Positions 23,981-33,462 are shown, counted from the first letter of the stretch. The stretch is 64,000 nucleotides of DNA from Chryseosolibacter sp964532595 (GCA_964532595.1 CAZHIQ010000012.1:1-64000), one strand, 5' to 3'. The notes: generated by a model not told the origin, from the sequence alone. Made by a program: numbers and translations.

Positions 23981-24577
23981 CTAGCGGAGAAAATTCCAGC
24001 CCACCGACAACAGGAAAACGCGACTCCGGGCTCCGTTAGCGTCGTTGCTCTCGTTGATATCTTTTATACCGAGGTTGTACCGAAGATCAAGATTCAATCC
24101 AAAAGGGAAATCATATCCCACTCCCAGCGCAATGGCGATGTCCGCCTTTTTGTAGTCGTCCGTAATGTCGGTCGACGCATTCCCGATCGCGGTATCATAC
24201 TCGCGCTCGCCATCAATCAGAAAGCCAAAATGGGGACCTACCTGAAGGTTGAAGTCGGCGGCAGGGTAAAACTTGAAGATGAGAGGAATACTGATGTAGG
24301 TAAACTTCTCTTTCGCTGTTCCCAAAGAAAAAAAGTCGAGGTCTCCCCCCTGGGTAAAAAGCAACAACTCCGGTTGGATACCGATCGACTGGAACCGACC
24401 GCGGAGAAAGAGCCCCGCATGATACCCCACGCGCGCATCATATTCGATAGCAGCATCGTCCAGATGAATCGTGGAAAAATTGGGGCCGGCCTTCAAACCA
24501 AAAGCAAGGGGCGGCTGCGCCTGAAGGTGCCCAACCATCAAACCCAAAATAAAGAGAGTCACGTATAAACGTATCAT
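23981..24577 (-). CDS. PorT-like outer-membrane beta-barrel protein
   Basis: 198 residues. Signal peptide followed by FGLKAGPNFSTIHL, alternating hydrophobic strands (FQSIGIQPELLLFTQGG, LNLQVGPHFGFLIDG-type), the GVGYDFPFGLNLDLRYNLGIKDIN stretch and a terminal aromatic strand VGWNFLR. This is the Bacteroidetes outer-membrane beta-barrel (porin family/PorT-like) fold of about eight strands. Specific function is unknown; such proteins are often abundant and non-specific. It lies 61 nt upstream of the PIG-L gene on the same strand, so they may be co-transcribed. No partner genes suggest a role. Confidence 0.85.
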   Translation of the reverse strand: MIRLYVTLFILGLMVGHLQAQPPLAFGLKAGPNFSTIHLDDAAIEYDARVGYHAGLFLRGRFQSIGIQPELLLFTQGGDLDFFSLGTAKEKFTYISIPLIFKFYPAADFNLQVGPHFGFLIDGEREYDTAIGNASTDITDDYKKADIAIALGVGYDFPFGLNLDLRYNLGIKDINESNDANGARSRVFLLSVGWNFLR

Positions 24578-24719
24578 CGTACAGGAGTTACAAGTTTATA
24601 GACTAACAGGCGCAAAAAACTTGTACCCACGATAACATCACCTGCCATTCAACGGGAAGTGAAGCTACCAGCAATGACTCTACCGGTATATTTTTTTTGA
24701 TCCTCCTGTAAAGTTTTCG

Positions 24720-24947
24720 ATGAAAAAGATATCCTTTGCTATTGGCGTCACCACATTGGGCCTCGTCATATTCGTCGTGATGTGTTCGCTTCCCATCGCC
24801 ATTTTATGGCTGCAAATCACACATCTGATATTGACCGGAGCGCTTATATGGATGGTAATTACCATACTCAAGAACGGCACGCCATCTCCCTACACTTTCG
24901 ACGAACGGTTTTACGAGGACGCGGATCGTGGCCCGAATCACCAGTAA
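24720..24947 (+). CDS. Small membrane protein of unknown function
   Basis: 75 residues: two hydrophobic helices (about 5-27 and 32-48) separated by a short turn, then a charged C-terminal tail with FDERFYEDADRG. Small Bacteroidetes membrane proteins often end with a similar acidic/aromatic tail. Codon usage and the clean Met start before MKKISF support it as real. The SemiSWEET gene follows 21 nt later on the same strand, suggesting an operon of small membrane proteins. No function can be assigned. Confidence 0.7.
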   Translation: MKKISFAIGVTTLGLVIFVVMCSLPIAILWLQITHLILTGALIWMVITILKNGTPSPYTFDERFYEDADRGPNHQ

Positions 24948-24968
24948 TGTCCAACGTAGGCTGAACCT

Positions 24969-25241
24969 ATGTTATCCGATCCTACAGGAATAATAGGCTT
25001 TGCGGCGGGAATCTGTACCTCTGTCTCCCTTCTTCCGCAACTTTTCAAACTATTGAAGAACAAAAAGTCGGACGACCTATCGCTCTTCTATCTCATCATT
25101 CTTTTCGTCGGACTGCTATTATGGGTATGGTACGGAATACGACGCGACGACTTGCCGATTATAGCGACCAACGGCTTCTCACTGGTCGTCAACGGGATTG
25201 TTATCGTCCTGGGGGTTCGTTACAAACGCAGCAATAAATAA
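24969..25241 (+). CDS. SemiSWEET family sugar transporter
   Basis: 90 residues with three membrane helices, the size of a half SWEET protein. The PQ-loop motif is present in the first helix (SLLPQLFKLLKNKKSDDLS), and a second Asn-containing helix follows (ATNGFSLVVNGIVIVLG). SemiSWEETs dimerise to move sugars down their gradient across the membrane. Substrate cannot be read, but disaccharides or glucose are usual. It sits between a 75-residue membrane protein and an HExxH membrane protein, all on the plus strand. Confidence 0.9.
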   Translation: MLSDPTGIIGFAAGICTSVSLLPQLFKLLKNKKSDDLSLFYLIILFVGLLLWVWYGIRRDDLPIIATNGFSLVVNGIVIVLGVRYKRSNK

Positions 25242-25322
25242 GGGAAACGTCCTGTAAGTTTCGATGGCAGTTAGCACCGGATCGGGGAACATTACGCTGC
25301 CGCCTCGAGTTGTTTTAGCAGA

Positions 25323-25739
25323 ATGCTACCATTCAAGTTCTATACCCGAAGAAAGATATTCAACTATTACACAGGATTGTCGTTCTTTCTCTTTATCTGG
25401 ATCATGCGACAACCCCATGATCAACGCCAGCTGGTGAGGCACGAGAAAATTCACTTCTGGCAACAGGTAGAAATGCTGTTCCTACTTCATTGGGTACTCT
25501 ATGCCCTTTTCTATCTCGTAGGTCGTATGCAGGGTCAGTGTCATTACGTTGCCTATCGATACAATCCATTTGAAATGGAAGCCTACGAAAACGACCCGGA
25601 CAAAGAATACCTCAACAAGCGAAAACCCTTCGCATGGACACGATATGTACGTGAGTCGCTTCGTCAATACCGGGCAGATCATACTGGCAAAGTCCCACCC
25701 GACCGGGTGATTACCTGGCGTCGGATAAAACGCGCATAA
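25323..25739 (+). CDS. Small HExxH-containing membrane protein
   Basis: 138 residues with a basic N-terminus, a first hydrophobic helix (about 14-30), then RHEKIHFWQQVEMLF, which contains the zinc-metallopeptidase motif HExxH (His-Glu-Lys-Ile-His), a second hydrophobic helix (LLHWVLYALFYLVGR), and NPFEMEAYEND, whose Glu is a candidate third zinc ligand. This is the arrangement of very small gluzincin-like proteins common in Bacteroidetes. Activity is not proven. Its last 29 nt overlap the converging ceramidase-like gene. It follows the SemiSWEET gene after 81 nt. Confidence 0.75.
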   Translation: MLPFKFYTRRKIFNYYTGLSFFLFIWIMRQPHDQRQLVRHEKIHFWQQVEMLFLLHWVLYALFYLVGRMQGQCHYVAYRYNPFEMEAYENDPDKEYLNKRKPFAWTRYVRESLRQYRADHTGKVPPDRVITWRRIKRA

Positions 25740-27072
25740 GCTGCTCCATCGATTCAGCGATGTACTCCCCTGTTCCGGGAGCGTACCAATTCATTAACTG
25801 GGTCTCATAGTGATCGAGGTCGTAATACTTCTGCGGTGTGATGTACCCGATGTAACCTCCGTTAAAACTCGTTATCATCGCCTGCATCCCAAGTGCCTGC
25901 GCGGCTGAATCGATTGGCGCATGAAAATAGCCGGAGAAGTCGCATGGCGCACCGAGCATTACGAGATGGCCAACGCGAAGCGCTGTTAAGTGGACAGGAT
26001 ATTCTCCTATCGCATTCCGAAACAACCAGCTGCGTATCTTCCAGTCCTTTGACAGCTTGACCTGGGGATCACTGAGCGCCAGGGGTACGCGAACCATTGC
26101 AAGGGTGTTATCCTCCAGTGTGCTCAAGGTATGTCGGTGTTCAAACAAAACTGCCGCCAGTTGTTCTCCCATCCACGCCATGCAGCTCCAATCTTTTGAC
26201 GAAGCGTCGGTAGTATGACTCCCAACCGCACCGGCCATAAACATGGCGAATGAATAGCCTCCCTCCTCCAACGCGTCGACAAATTCTCCGGGATAATCCC
26301 TTGAGAGCTCTATGGTCTTCTGCGACGAGCATGTTGCGTGAGCCGCATAGGTCGTTAGCACACCCTGACTGCCGTCATCTCTCCTCACTTCCAGCACACG
26401 CAGATAGGGATCTTCGAATCCATCATCGGTCAAACGGTTTCTCACCGGACCAGGTGCGGCGATAGCGCCGGTTGACAACCTTGCCGGTCTGAGTGATGAC
26501 GACGCAAGCGCAATGCTTCTCACAATCGCATCAGCGATAAAGTGAACGACACTGTCTTGATAGTCGCCGTATAACAATGTCATCGCTCCTCCACTCCAAT
26601 GACCGATGCTGTTGTGCGAATGGGTTGCACCGAGAAAAGTATTCCCGAGCGAAAAACCCGTGGCTCGCAATTTATCCGGTAACACACTAATCACAGCGGG
26701 CGGTATGAGAAGCAAGTCACCAGACACGATGGCCACACGCTCCGCACCGTTGTCGAGTACGATAGTCCTTACAAAAATCGAGTCGTGTACTGCCCGATAT
26801 GTCTGTCCCTTTCTGCTGCCATAACCGGCGGTGGCTACTGGCGATGAAGGAGTGATGTTAACACGTGACCATCCAGCTTTCAGCGGAGCAGTAGCTGAAC
26901 GCAACCGAACGTTCAGCGAAGAAAGTCGCGACTGCATACTATCATATACCGGAAGTTCGGAGACCGGCGTACGATCTACGGGTGCAACGGAAACCACCAC
27001 CAAACCAACTGTCAGTCCGATGATGACAACGAAGATCCAGAGAAGAAAACGAAAGGTCGTTCTGAGCCACAT
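25711..27072 (-). CDS. Membrane-anchored neutral ceramidase-like protein
   Basis: 453 residues. One N-terminal membrane helix anchors the protein, and the body begins with AGWSRVNITP, the hallmark start of the neutral/alkaline ceramidase N-terminal domain, followed by AGYGSR, IVSGDLLLIP and GATHSHNS (zinc-binding HSH), and later YAAHATCSS. Neutral ceramidases cleave ceramide to sphingosine and fatty acid, and Bacteroidetes make sphingolipids, so the role is plausible. Many family members lack the activity, and this one lacks the usual C-terminal domain (full enzymes are about 650-750 residues), so I call it ceramidase-like. The 3' end overlaps the HExxH gene. Confidence 0.82.
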   Translation of the reverse strand: MWLRTTFRFLLWIFVVIIGLTVGLVVVSVAPVDRTPVSELPVYDSMQSRLSSLNVRLRSATAPLKAGWSRVNITPSSPVATAGYGSRKGQTYRAVHDSIFVRTIVLDNGAERVAIVSGDLLLIPPAVISVLPDKLRATGFSLGNTFLGATHSHNSIGHWSGGAMTLLYGDYQDSVVHFIADAIVRSIALASSSLRPARLSTGAIAAPGPVRNRLTDDGFEDPYLRVLEVRRDDGSQGVLTTYAAHATCSSQKTIELSRDYPGEFVDALEEGGYSFAMFMAGAVGSHTTDASSKDWSCMAWMGEQLAAVLFEHRHTLSTLEDNTLAMVRVPLALSDPQVKLSKDWKIRSWLFRNAIGEYPVHLTALRVGHLVMLGAPCDFSGYFHAPIDSAAQALGMQAMITSFNGGYIGYITPQKYYDLDHYETQLMNWYAPGTGEYIAESMEQLMRVLSDAR

Positions 27073-27167
27073 TGCTGCAAGATAGCGATTCAGCTGAAAG
27101 GGAACACCCCTATCAACTGTTAGCTTTATCGCTCACGAATTTCTATTTTAGCCACTCAATTAAGGGT

Positions 27168-30100
27168 ATGAGTACACAGACTGCCAGCGCAACAAAAACA
27201 AAACAACCATCTTCACTAGCCGGTCACAAAGACTCGGAACCGTATAAGCCGAAGAACAAGATACGTATTGTCACCGCGGCCAGTTTATTCGATGGGCACG
27301 ATGCAGCCATTAATATCATGCGTCGTATCATTCAGGCAACGGGATGTGAAGTCATTCACCTCGGGCACGATCGAAGTGTTGCCGAGGTAGTCAACACCGC
27401 GATTCAGGAAGACGTTCAGGCAATCGCAATAACCAGCTATCAGGGTGGTCACATGGAATACTTCCGGTACATGTATGACCTCCTCAAGGAAAAAGGCGCA
27501 TCTAATATCCGGATCTTTGGTGGAGGCGGAGGCGTGATACTTCCTGAGGAAATTCGGGCCTTGATGGATTACGGCATCGCCCGAATCTACAGCCCCGACG
27601 ACGGAAGAGCAATGGGGCTGCAAGGAATGATCAACGACCTCGTGAGCCAATGCGACTATCCAACAGGCGCAGATGCGATAGCCGACCTCGGGGAATTAAG
27701 CCCCGACAATGCTTTGGCTATAGGAAGATTGATTTCAGCTGCCGAGAACTACCCGGACAAACATCGCGATCTTTTCAAGCAGATTACACAGCGGGCAAGC
27801 ATCTCGACGACTCCGGTAATTGGCATTACCGGAACCGGTGGCGCAGGTAAGTCATCGATGGTCGATGAGATTGTGCGACGGTTCCTCCTGGACTTTCCTC
27901 AGAAGACAATTGCCATTGTCTCGGTTGATCCGTCTCGTCGAAAAACAGGGGGCGCTCTTTTAGGTGACCGTATCCGAATGAACGCCATTCATCATCCGAA
28001 TGTCTATATGCGGTCACTGGCAACGCGACAAAGCAACATAGCGCTTTCGGCGCATGTTGGAGATGCATTGCAAATTCTAAAGGCTGCTCAGTTTGATCTT
28101 ATTATTCTCGAGACATCGGGAATCGGACAAAGCGATACAGAGATCCTCAGTTACAGCGATGTCTCTTTGTATGTGATGACCCCCGAATATGGGGCGGCAA
28201 CGCAGCTGGAGAAGATAGACATGCTTGACTTTGCTGATATCGTAGCCCTTAACAAGTTTGACAAGCGCGGCGCCATGGATGCGCTTCGCGACATCAGGAA
28301 ACAATACCAGCGAAATCATCAGCTATGGACCAGCAAGCCCGAAGACATGCCTGTCTTCGGAACAATTGCGTCGCAGTTCAACGACCCGGGCACTCAGCAA
28401 CTCTATTTGAAGCTTGTTGAAACCGTATCAGAAAAATGTAACAAAGACTGGAAGTCGCAATTTTCAGCTCCGGCAGAGATGTCGGAAAAAGTTTACGTCA
28501 TTCCGCCGAACCGAACGCGATACCTAAGTGAAATCGCCGAGCAAAACCGGGCCTACGATGCATGGGCACACGAGCAACGCAACATCGCCCAACGCATGTA
28601 TGCTTTGGATAAGGCTATTGAGACACTCGCGGCAAGCAACCCTTATGAAAACAAGGAGACTCTCGAAGTATTAGAGGGGGAGTATGATCGACTGAAGGCC
28701 CAGCTTGCTCCCGATAACCTGGACATTCTGAAACGCTGGCCCGAGCGTGAAAAAAAATACAAAGAGCCTGTGTTCCGGTTCAAAGTCCGCGATCGTGAGT
28801 TGTCGGTCGATACGCATAGCCAATCGCTTTCACACACAGCTATCCCCAAGGTTGCTCTTCCCCGTTACGAGGCATGGGGCGATCGACTCTACTGGGCGCT
28901 CCAGGAGAATACACCTGGCGACTTCCCCTACACCGCGGGGATCTATCCCTTTAAGCGCGAAGGAGAAGACCCCACGCGTATGTTCGCAGGCGAGGGAGGT
29001 CCCGAACGAACCAATCGCAGGTTTCATTACCTGAGCTTCAATATGCCGGCGAAACGTTTGTCGACGGCATTCGACTCTGTTACGCTGTATGGGCAAGACC
29101 CCGACTACCGCCCGGATATCTACGGGAAAATCGGCAACTCCGGTGTAAGCGTGTGCTGCCTCGACGATGCAAAAAAACTTTATAGTGGTTTCGATCTTGC
29201 CGACCCCAAGACATCGGTATCAATGACGATCAATGGCCCGGCGCCGATGTTGCTGGCCTTCTTTATGAATGCTGCCGTAGATCAACAATGCGAGCGCTTT
29301 ATCCAGCAAGAGGGTCTGACCGAGCAGGTAGCGGACAAAATAAACGAGCTTTACCGTGATCAGCCTCGTCCCCAATACCAGGGCAACTTACCGGAGGGAC
29401 ATAACGGCCTTGGGTTGATGCTTCTCGGCGTCACCGGCGATCAGGTGCTTCCGAAGGAGACTTACGAAAACATCAAGGCTGCTACACTGCGCCAGGTCCG
29501 TGGAACCGTGCAAGCAGACATCCTCAAGGAAGACCAGGCACAAAATACCTGCATCTTTTCAACTGAATTCGCCCTCCGCCTTATGGGCGATGTTCAGGAG
29601 TATTTCATCGATCACGATGTACGCAACTTCTATTCGGTTTCCATTTCAGGTTACCACATCGCAGAAGCTGGCGCAAATCCGATCACACAGTTGGCATTTA
29701 CGCTGGCGAATGGATTCACTTACGTAGAATACTATCTGAGCCGCGGCATGGATATCAATTCCTTTGCCCCCAACCTTTCGTTCTTCTTCAGCAATGGAAT
29801 CGATCCTGAATACGCAGTGATCGGGCGGGTAGCACGGCGGATATGGGCGAAAGCGATGAAGCACAAGTACGGAGCCAACGCACGCAGTCAGATGTTGAAG
29901 TATCACATTCAGACGTCAGGTCGGTCACTCCATGCGCAGGAAATTGACTTCAATGATATCCGCACCACGTTGCAAGCGCTGTATGCTATTTACGACAACT
30001 GCAATTCGCTTCACACCAACGCTTACGACGAAGCCATAACAACACCCACAGAAGAATCCGTAAGGCGTGCCATGGCCATCCAGCTGATAATTAACAAAGA

Positions 30101-30599
30101 ACTGGGGCTTGCCCGGAACGAAAATCCTCTCCAGGGTTCGTTCATCATTGAAGAACTTACCGACCTGGTAGAGGAAGCGGTATTGTCGGAATTTGATCGC
30201 ATCACCGAACGCGGAGGTGTACTCGGGGCAATGGAGACTATGTATCAGCGAGGCAAGATACAGGAAGAAAGCCTCCACTACGAAACCCTGAAGCATACGG
30301 GCGAATACCCCATCATTGGTGTTAACACGTTTCTGAGCTCGAAGGGATCACCCACTATTCTTCCTCGCGAGGTCATCCGGGCAACGACTGAAGAAAAAGA
30401 ATACCAGATAAAGATGCTGCAGAACCTGCACGCCAAACAAAAGAACCGCGAACGAGAGCTCATCGAACGCGTTCAGAAAGCTGCTACGGAAAACAGAAAT
30501 GTCTTCGCTGAACTTATGGAAGCGACGAAAGTCTGCTCACTGGGACAACTGACGAAAGCACTGTTTGATGTGGGTGGACAGTACCGGCGGAATATGTAA
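27168..30599 (+). CDS. icmF: Fused isobutyryl-CoA mutase IcmF (B12 domain, GTPase chaperone, mutase)
   Basis: 1143 residues from ATG at 27168 (an upstream in-frame Met at 27072 overlaps the divergent gene and adds an unrelated leader). Order: adenosylcobalamin domain with FDGHDAAIN (base-off His) and FGGGGGV; MeaB-type G-protein domain with P-loop GTGGAGKSS (about 222-230), SVDPSRRKTGGALLGDRIRM and NKFD; a linker; and a TIM-barrel mutase with LYGQDPDYRPDIYGKIGNSGVSV. IcmF interconverts isobutyryl- and n-butyryl-CoA (some members pivalyl/isovaleryl-CoA), in valine or fatty-acid metabolism. The fused G domain loads and protects the cofactor. No B12 riboswitch is visible in the short upstream gap. 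A terminator follows. Confidence 0.95.
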   Translation: MSTQTASATKTKQPSSLAGHKDSEPYKPKNKIRIVTAASLFDGHDAAINIMRRIIQATGCEVIHLGHDRSVAEVVNTAIQEDVQAIAITSYQGGHMEYFRYMYDLLKEKGASNIRIFGGGGGVILPEEIRALMDYGIARIYSPDDGRAMGLQGMINDLVSQCDYPTGADAIADLGELSPDNALAIGRLISAAENYPDKHRDLFKQITQRASISTTPVIGITGTGGAGKSSMVDEIVRRFLLDFPQKTIAIVSVDPSRRKTGGALLGDRIRMNAIHHPNVYMRSLATRQSNIALSAHVGDALQILKAAQFDLIILETSGIGQSDTEILSYSDVSLYVMTPEYGAATQLEKIDMLDFADIVALNKFDKRGAMDALRDIRKQYQRNHQLWTSKPEDMPVFGTIASQFNDPGTQQLYLKLVETVSEKCNKDWKSQFSAPAEMSEKVYVIPPNRTRYLSEIAEQNRAYDAWAHEQRNIAQRMYALDKAIETLAASNPYENKETLEVLEGEYDRLKAQLAPDNLDILKRWPEREKKYKEPVFRFKVRDRELSVDTHSQSLSHTAIPKVALPRYEAWGDRLYWALQENTPGDFPYTAGIYPFKREGEDPTRMFAGEGGPERTNRRFHYLSFNMPAKRLSTAFDSVTLYGQDPDYRPDIYGKIGNSGVSVCCLDDAKKLYSGFDLADPKTSVSMTINGPAPMLLAFFMNAAVDQQCERFIQQEGLTEQVADKINELYRDQPRPQYQGNLPEGHNGLGLMLLGVTGDQVLPKETYENIKAATLRQVRGTVQADILKEDQAQNTCIFSTEFALRLMGDVQEYFIDHDVRNFYSVSISGYHIAEAGANPITQLAFTLANGFTYVEYYLSRGMDINSFAPNLSFFFSNGIDPEYAVIGRVARRIWAKAMKHKYGANARSQMLKYHIQTSGRSLHAQEIDFNDIRTTLQALYAIYDNCNSLHTNAYDEAITTPTEESVRRAMAIQLIINKELGLARNENPLQGSFIIEELTDLVEEAVLSEFDRITERGGVLGAMETMYQRGKIQEESLHYETLKHTGEYPIIGVNTFLSSKGSPTILPREVIRATTEEKEYQIKMLQNLHAKQKNRERELIERVQKAATENRNVFAELMEATKVCSLGQLTKALFDVGGQYRRNM

Positions 30600-30607
30600 T
30601 CGGAAAC

Positions 30608-30640
30608 AAAAAAAGCTCCGGGAAATCCGGAGCTTTTTAT
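30608..30640. terminator. Bidirectional terminator between icmF and typA
   Basis: AAAAGCTCCGG (30611-30621) pairs with CCGGAGCTTTT (30627-30637) around a 5-nt loop, with A-rich and T-rich flanks on either side. It can serve both converging genes. Confidence 0.9.
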
Positions 30641-30642
30641 TA

Positions 30643-32454
30643 TTAGCCGTTCTTGCTAAACCGCTTACGTTCGTTCTCTGTAAGGTATATTTTACGAAGA
30701 CGGATCGACTTCGGCGTTACCTCCACGTACTCGTCGGACTGGATATACTCCAGGGCTTCTTCGAGCGAAAACTTGATCGGTGGCGCGATACGCATCTTTT
30801 CATCAGCACCCGAAGCACGCATGTTTGTCAGCTTTTTTGTCTTGGTGACGTTGATCACGAGATCACCACTCCGACTGTGTTCCCCGATTACCTGTCCTTC
30901 GTACACAGGCTCGCCGGGCTCGATAAAGAACTTACCGCGATCCTGCAGGTTGTGAAGACTGTATGCGATAGCCTCCCCCTGTTCCATAGCGATAAGTGAT
31001 CCGTTGATACGGCCGGGAATCTCTCCCTTATAGGGCTGGTACTCGCTGAAACGGTGAGTAACCACCGCTTCACCAGCGGTCACGTTGAGCATGTAATTGC
31101 GCAGACCAATGATTCCTCGCGACGGGATATCGAACTTGAGAATCATGCGATCTCCTTTCGGCTCCATATTCTTCATCTCGCCCTTCCGTTGCGACACGGT
31201 CTCGATCGCTTTGCCGGAGTGCTCTTCGGGTAAGTCGATCGTCAATTCCTCAACAGGCTCGCATTTGACTCCGTCGATTTCCTTGAAGATCACCTGAGGC
31301 TGACCTATCTGCAGTTCGTAACCTTCACGACGCATTGTCTCAATCAGCACTGACAAGTGCAACACTCCACGACCAAACACCATGAACGAATCGGCCGAAT
31401 CCGTCTGGCTCACTCGAAGTGCCAGATTTCGCTCGAGCTCTTTGTCAAGTCTCTCCTTTATGTGACGCGAAGTGACAAACTTTCCTTCCTTGCCATAAAA
31501 GGGCGAGTTGTTAATGGTGAACAACATGCTCATCGTAGGCTCATCGATGGCAATGCTCTGCATCGCTTCCGGATTTTCGATATCGGCTACGGTATCGCCG
31601 ATTTCAAAATCCTCGAGTCCCACAATAGCGCAAATCTCACCCGCTTTTGCTTCGTCGACCTTCTGCTTGTCAAAGCCCTCAAACACGTACAAGTCCTTGA
31701 CCCGCGATTTAACAATCTCCTTTGTATCGCGTTTGACAAGGGCTACCGACTGGCCTGGGCGAAGCGAACCGCGGTGAACCCGACCGATGGCTACTCGGCC
31801 AATATAAGACGAGTACTCCAAAGAGGTTATAAGGAGTTGCGTACTTCCCTCCGCAACCTTCGGTGCCGGGATGTGTTCGATGATACCTTCGAGAAGCGGA
31901 ATGATATCCGTAGTTGGCTTCCTCCAGTCAGTACTCATCCAACCCTGCTTTGCCGAACCGTAAAAGGTGGGAAAATCGAGCTGCTCTTCCGTCGCATCAA
32001 GTTGGAACATAAGGTCAAATACTCCCTCGTGAACTTCATCAGGAGTACAGTTCTTCTTGTCGACCTTGTTAATAACCACAATAGGCTTTAGCCCGAGCTG
32101 AAGCGCCTTTTGCAATACAAAGCGGGTTTGTGGCATAGGACCTTCGAAAGCATCGACGAGCAACAGACACCCGTCAGCCATGTTGAGTACCCGTTCCACC
32201 TCACCTCCGAAGTCACTGTGACCCGGTGTATCTATGATGTTGATCTTGTAATCCTTGTATCGAACCGAAACATTCTTGGCCAGAATGGTAATTCCCCGCT
32301 CGCGCTCGATGTCGTTATTATCCATGATCAGTTCGCCAGGATCCTCATGGTCTTTAAAGAGTTTACCGGCCATAAGCAACTTGTCGACCATAGTCGTCTT
32401 GCCGTGGTCGACGTGTGCAATGATTGCAATGTTCCTGATCTTGTTAACGTCCAT
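30643..32454 (-). CDS. typA: Translational GTPase TypA/BipA
   Basis: 603 residues, full length. The GTPase domain carries AHVDHGKTTMVDKLL (about 14-28), the switch region GITILAKN, DTPGHSDFGG and NKVDKK, followed by EF-G-like domains and the BipA-specific C-terminus. TypA binds the ribosome and aids large-subunit assembly at low temperature and under stress. It is a lone gene with a -7 element (TAATTTTG) 37 nt upstream. Large plus-strand ORFs inside this region (31357-32091, 32110-33045) are antisense shadows. Confidence 0.96.
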   Translation of the reverse strand: MDVNKIRNIAIIAHVDHGKTTMVDKLLMAGKLFKDHEDPGELIMDNNDIERERGITILAKNVSVRYKDYKINIIDTPGHSDFGGEVERVLNMADGCLLLVDAFEGPMPQTRFVLQKALQLGLKPIVVINKVDKKNCTPDEVHEGVFDLMFQLDATEEQLDFPTFYGSAKQGWMSTDWRKPTTDIIPLLEGIIEHIPAPKVAEGSTQLLITSLEYSSYIGRVAIGRVHRGSLRPGQSVALVKRDTKEIVKSRVKDLYVFEGFDKQKVDEAKAGEICAIVGLEDFEIGDTVADIENPEAMQSIAIDEPTMSMLFTINNSPFYGKEGKFVTSRHIKERLDKELERNLALRVSQTDSADSFMVFGRGVLHLSVLIETMRREGYELQIGQPQVIFKEIDGVKCEPVEELTIDLPEEHSGKAIETVSQRKGEMKNMEPKGDRMILKFDIPSRGIIGLRNYMLNVTAGEAVVTHRFSEYQPYKGEIPGRINGSLIAMEQGEAIAYSLHNLQDRGKFFIEPGEPVYEGQVIGEHSRSGDLVINVTKTKKLTNMRASGADEKMRIAPPIKFSLEEALEYIQSDEYVEVTPKSIRLRKIYLTENERKRFSKNG

Positions 32455-32490
32455 AAATTGTTTGAATCCCTCGGTTCAGTAAATGAGGCG

Positions 32491-32498
32491 CAAAATTA
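32491..32498 (-). promoter_or_regulatory. -7 promoter element of typA
   Basis: TAATTTTG on the minus strand matches TAnnTTTG exactly, 37 nt before the ATG. No clear TTG is found at the -33 distance. Confidence 0.5.
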
Positions 32499-32562
32499 CG
32501 ATAATCCGGTGAGACCACAGCGGGCAGGGCGAATTTTCACGAAACAGGCCAATATGCCGGCT

Positions 32563-33462
32563 TTAGCTTTTGAAGCGCAAGAAGGTACCCATGGGCAGGT
32601 CGCGGTCGTGGCGGGACTTAAGGCAGAACTCGCCGCATTCGATTTTATCGGCAGGGAGATAGGTTTTCACAACATTAAATCCCACGAGAGGAGACAAACC
32701 GGCGGCATAAAGACTAAGAATCAAGAAGGAGTTATCCGGTTCAAGCAACTGCACAGCCATGCCCACTATTTCATCCAGTTTTTCCTGAAGACTCCACTTC
32801 TCTCCTTCGGGCCCCCGCCCATAAGGGGGAGGATCCATGATTATTCCATGGTAACGGCTTCCCCGACGGAGTTCGCGCTTCACAAACTTGAAAGCGTCTT
32901 CATAAACCCAGCGGATATCGGCCTGACCGTTAAGTTGCATGTTCTGATTGGCCCAATTCAACCCGGGACGCGAGGCATCGCAGTGCACAACATCTGCACC
33001 GGCCATTCGTGCAACCACGGAAGCCGCTCCGGTATAAGCGAATAAGTTCAACACACGGGCTTGGGGCAGCGACCATGAGCGAAGGGTCTTGTAGATGAAA
33101 TTCCAGTTGCTGCCTTGTTCCGGAAACATTCCAACATGCCCAAAGCCCGTAAGCGCTAGTCGCAACCTCAAATGCAGCTCGTTATGACGGTACGTAATTT
33201 CCCAACTTTCGGGCATTCCCCGCTGCCGCGACCATCCTCCCTTCACATCATCAGTAAAGCGATACTTGTCTTTTTGCTCCCTTGCAAAGCGGGCGTGGGC
33301 CATTTCCCGCCACTGCGCATCCGACAGCTTTTTCTTCCACAAGGCCTGTGGCTCGGGCCTGATCAAAGTATACTGACCGAATCGCTCAAGCTTTTCGAAA
33401 TCTCCGGAGTCGATCAACTCATAATCTCTCCAGGCAGCGGGATATTGGATGGAAGGAATCAA
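32563..33462 (-). CDS. Class I SAM-dependent methyltransferase (RlmI/K-like)
   Basis: 299 residues. The SAM-binding fold is seen in the LNLFAYTGAASVVARMAGA motif and in the acidic strand DVVHCDASRPGLNWA, with the catalytic-loop motif MDPPPYGRG. The order and residues resemble RlmI/RlmK 23S rRNA cytosine methyltransferases lacking the full N-terminal PUA domain. Bacteroidetes often carry this shorter form with unproven RNA target. It is divergent from the SpoU-type RNA methyltransferase at 33644, with a 181-nt gap between them. Base modification of RNA is the inferred role. Confidence 0.87.
   Translation of the reverse strand: MIPSIQYPAAWRDYELIDSGDFEKLERFGQYTLIRPEPQALWKKKLSDAQWREMAHARFAREQKDKYRFTDDVKGGWSRQRGMPESWEITYRHNELHLRLRLALTGFGHVGMFPEQGSNWNFIYKTLRSWSLPQARVLNLFAYTGAASVVARMAGADVVHCDASRPGLNWANQNMQLNGQADIRWVYEDAFKFVKRELRRGSRYHGIIMDPPPYGRGPEGEKWSLQEKLDEIVGMAVQLLEPDNSFLILSLYAAGLSPLVGFNVVKTYLPADKIECGEFCLKSRHDRDLPMGTFLRFKS

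Noticed and set aside
27073..27167. Possible cobalamin riboswitch upstream of icmF
   Set aside because: The gap is only 95 nt and has no B12-box-like sequence; too short for the element.
31357..33045. Two long plus-strand ORFs opposite typA and the methyltransferase
   Set aside because: Both are shadows of strongly supported minus-strand genes and show no recognisable domain.
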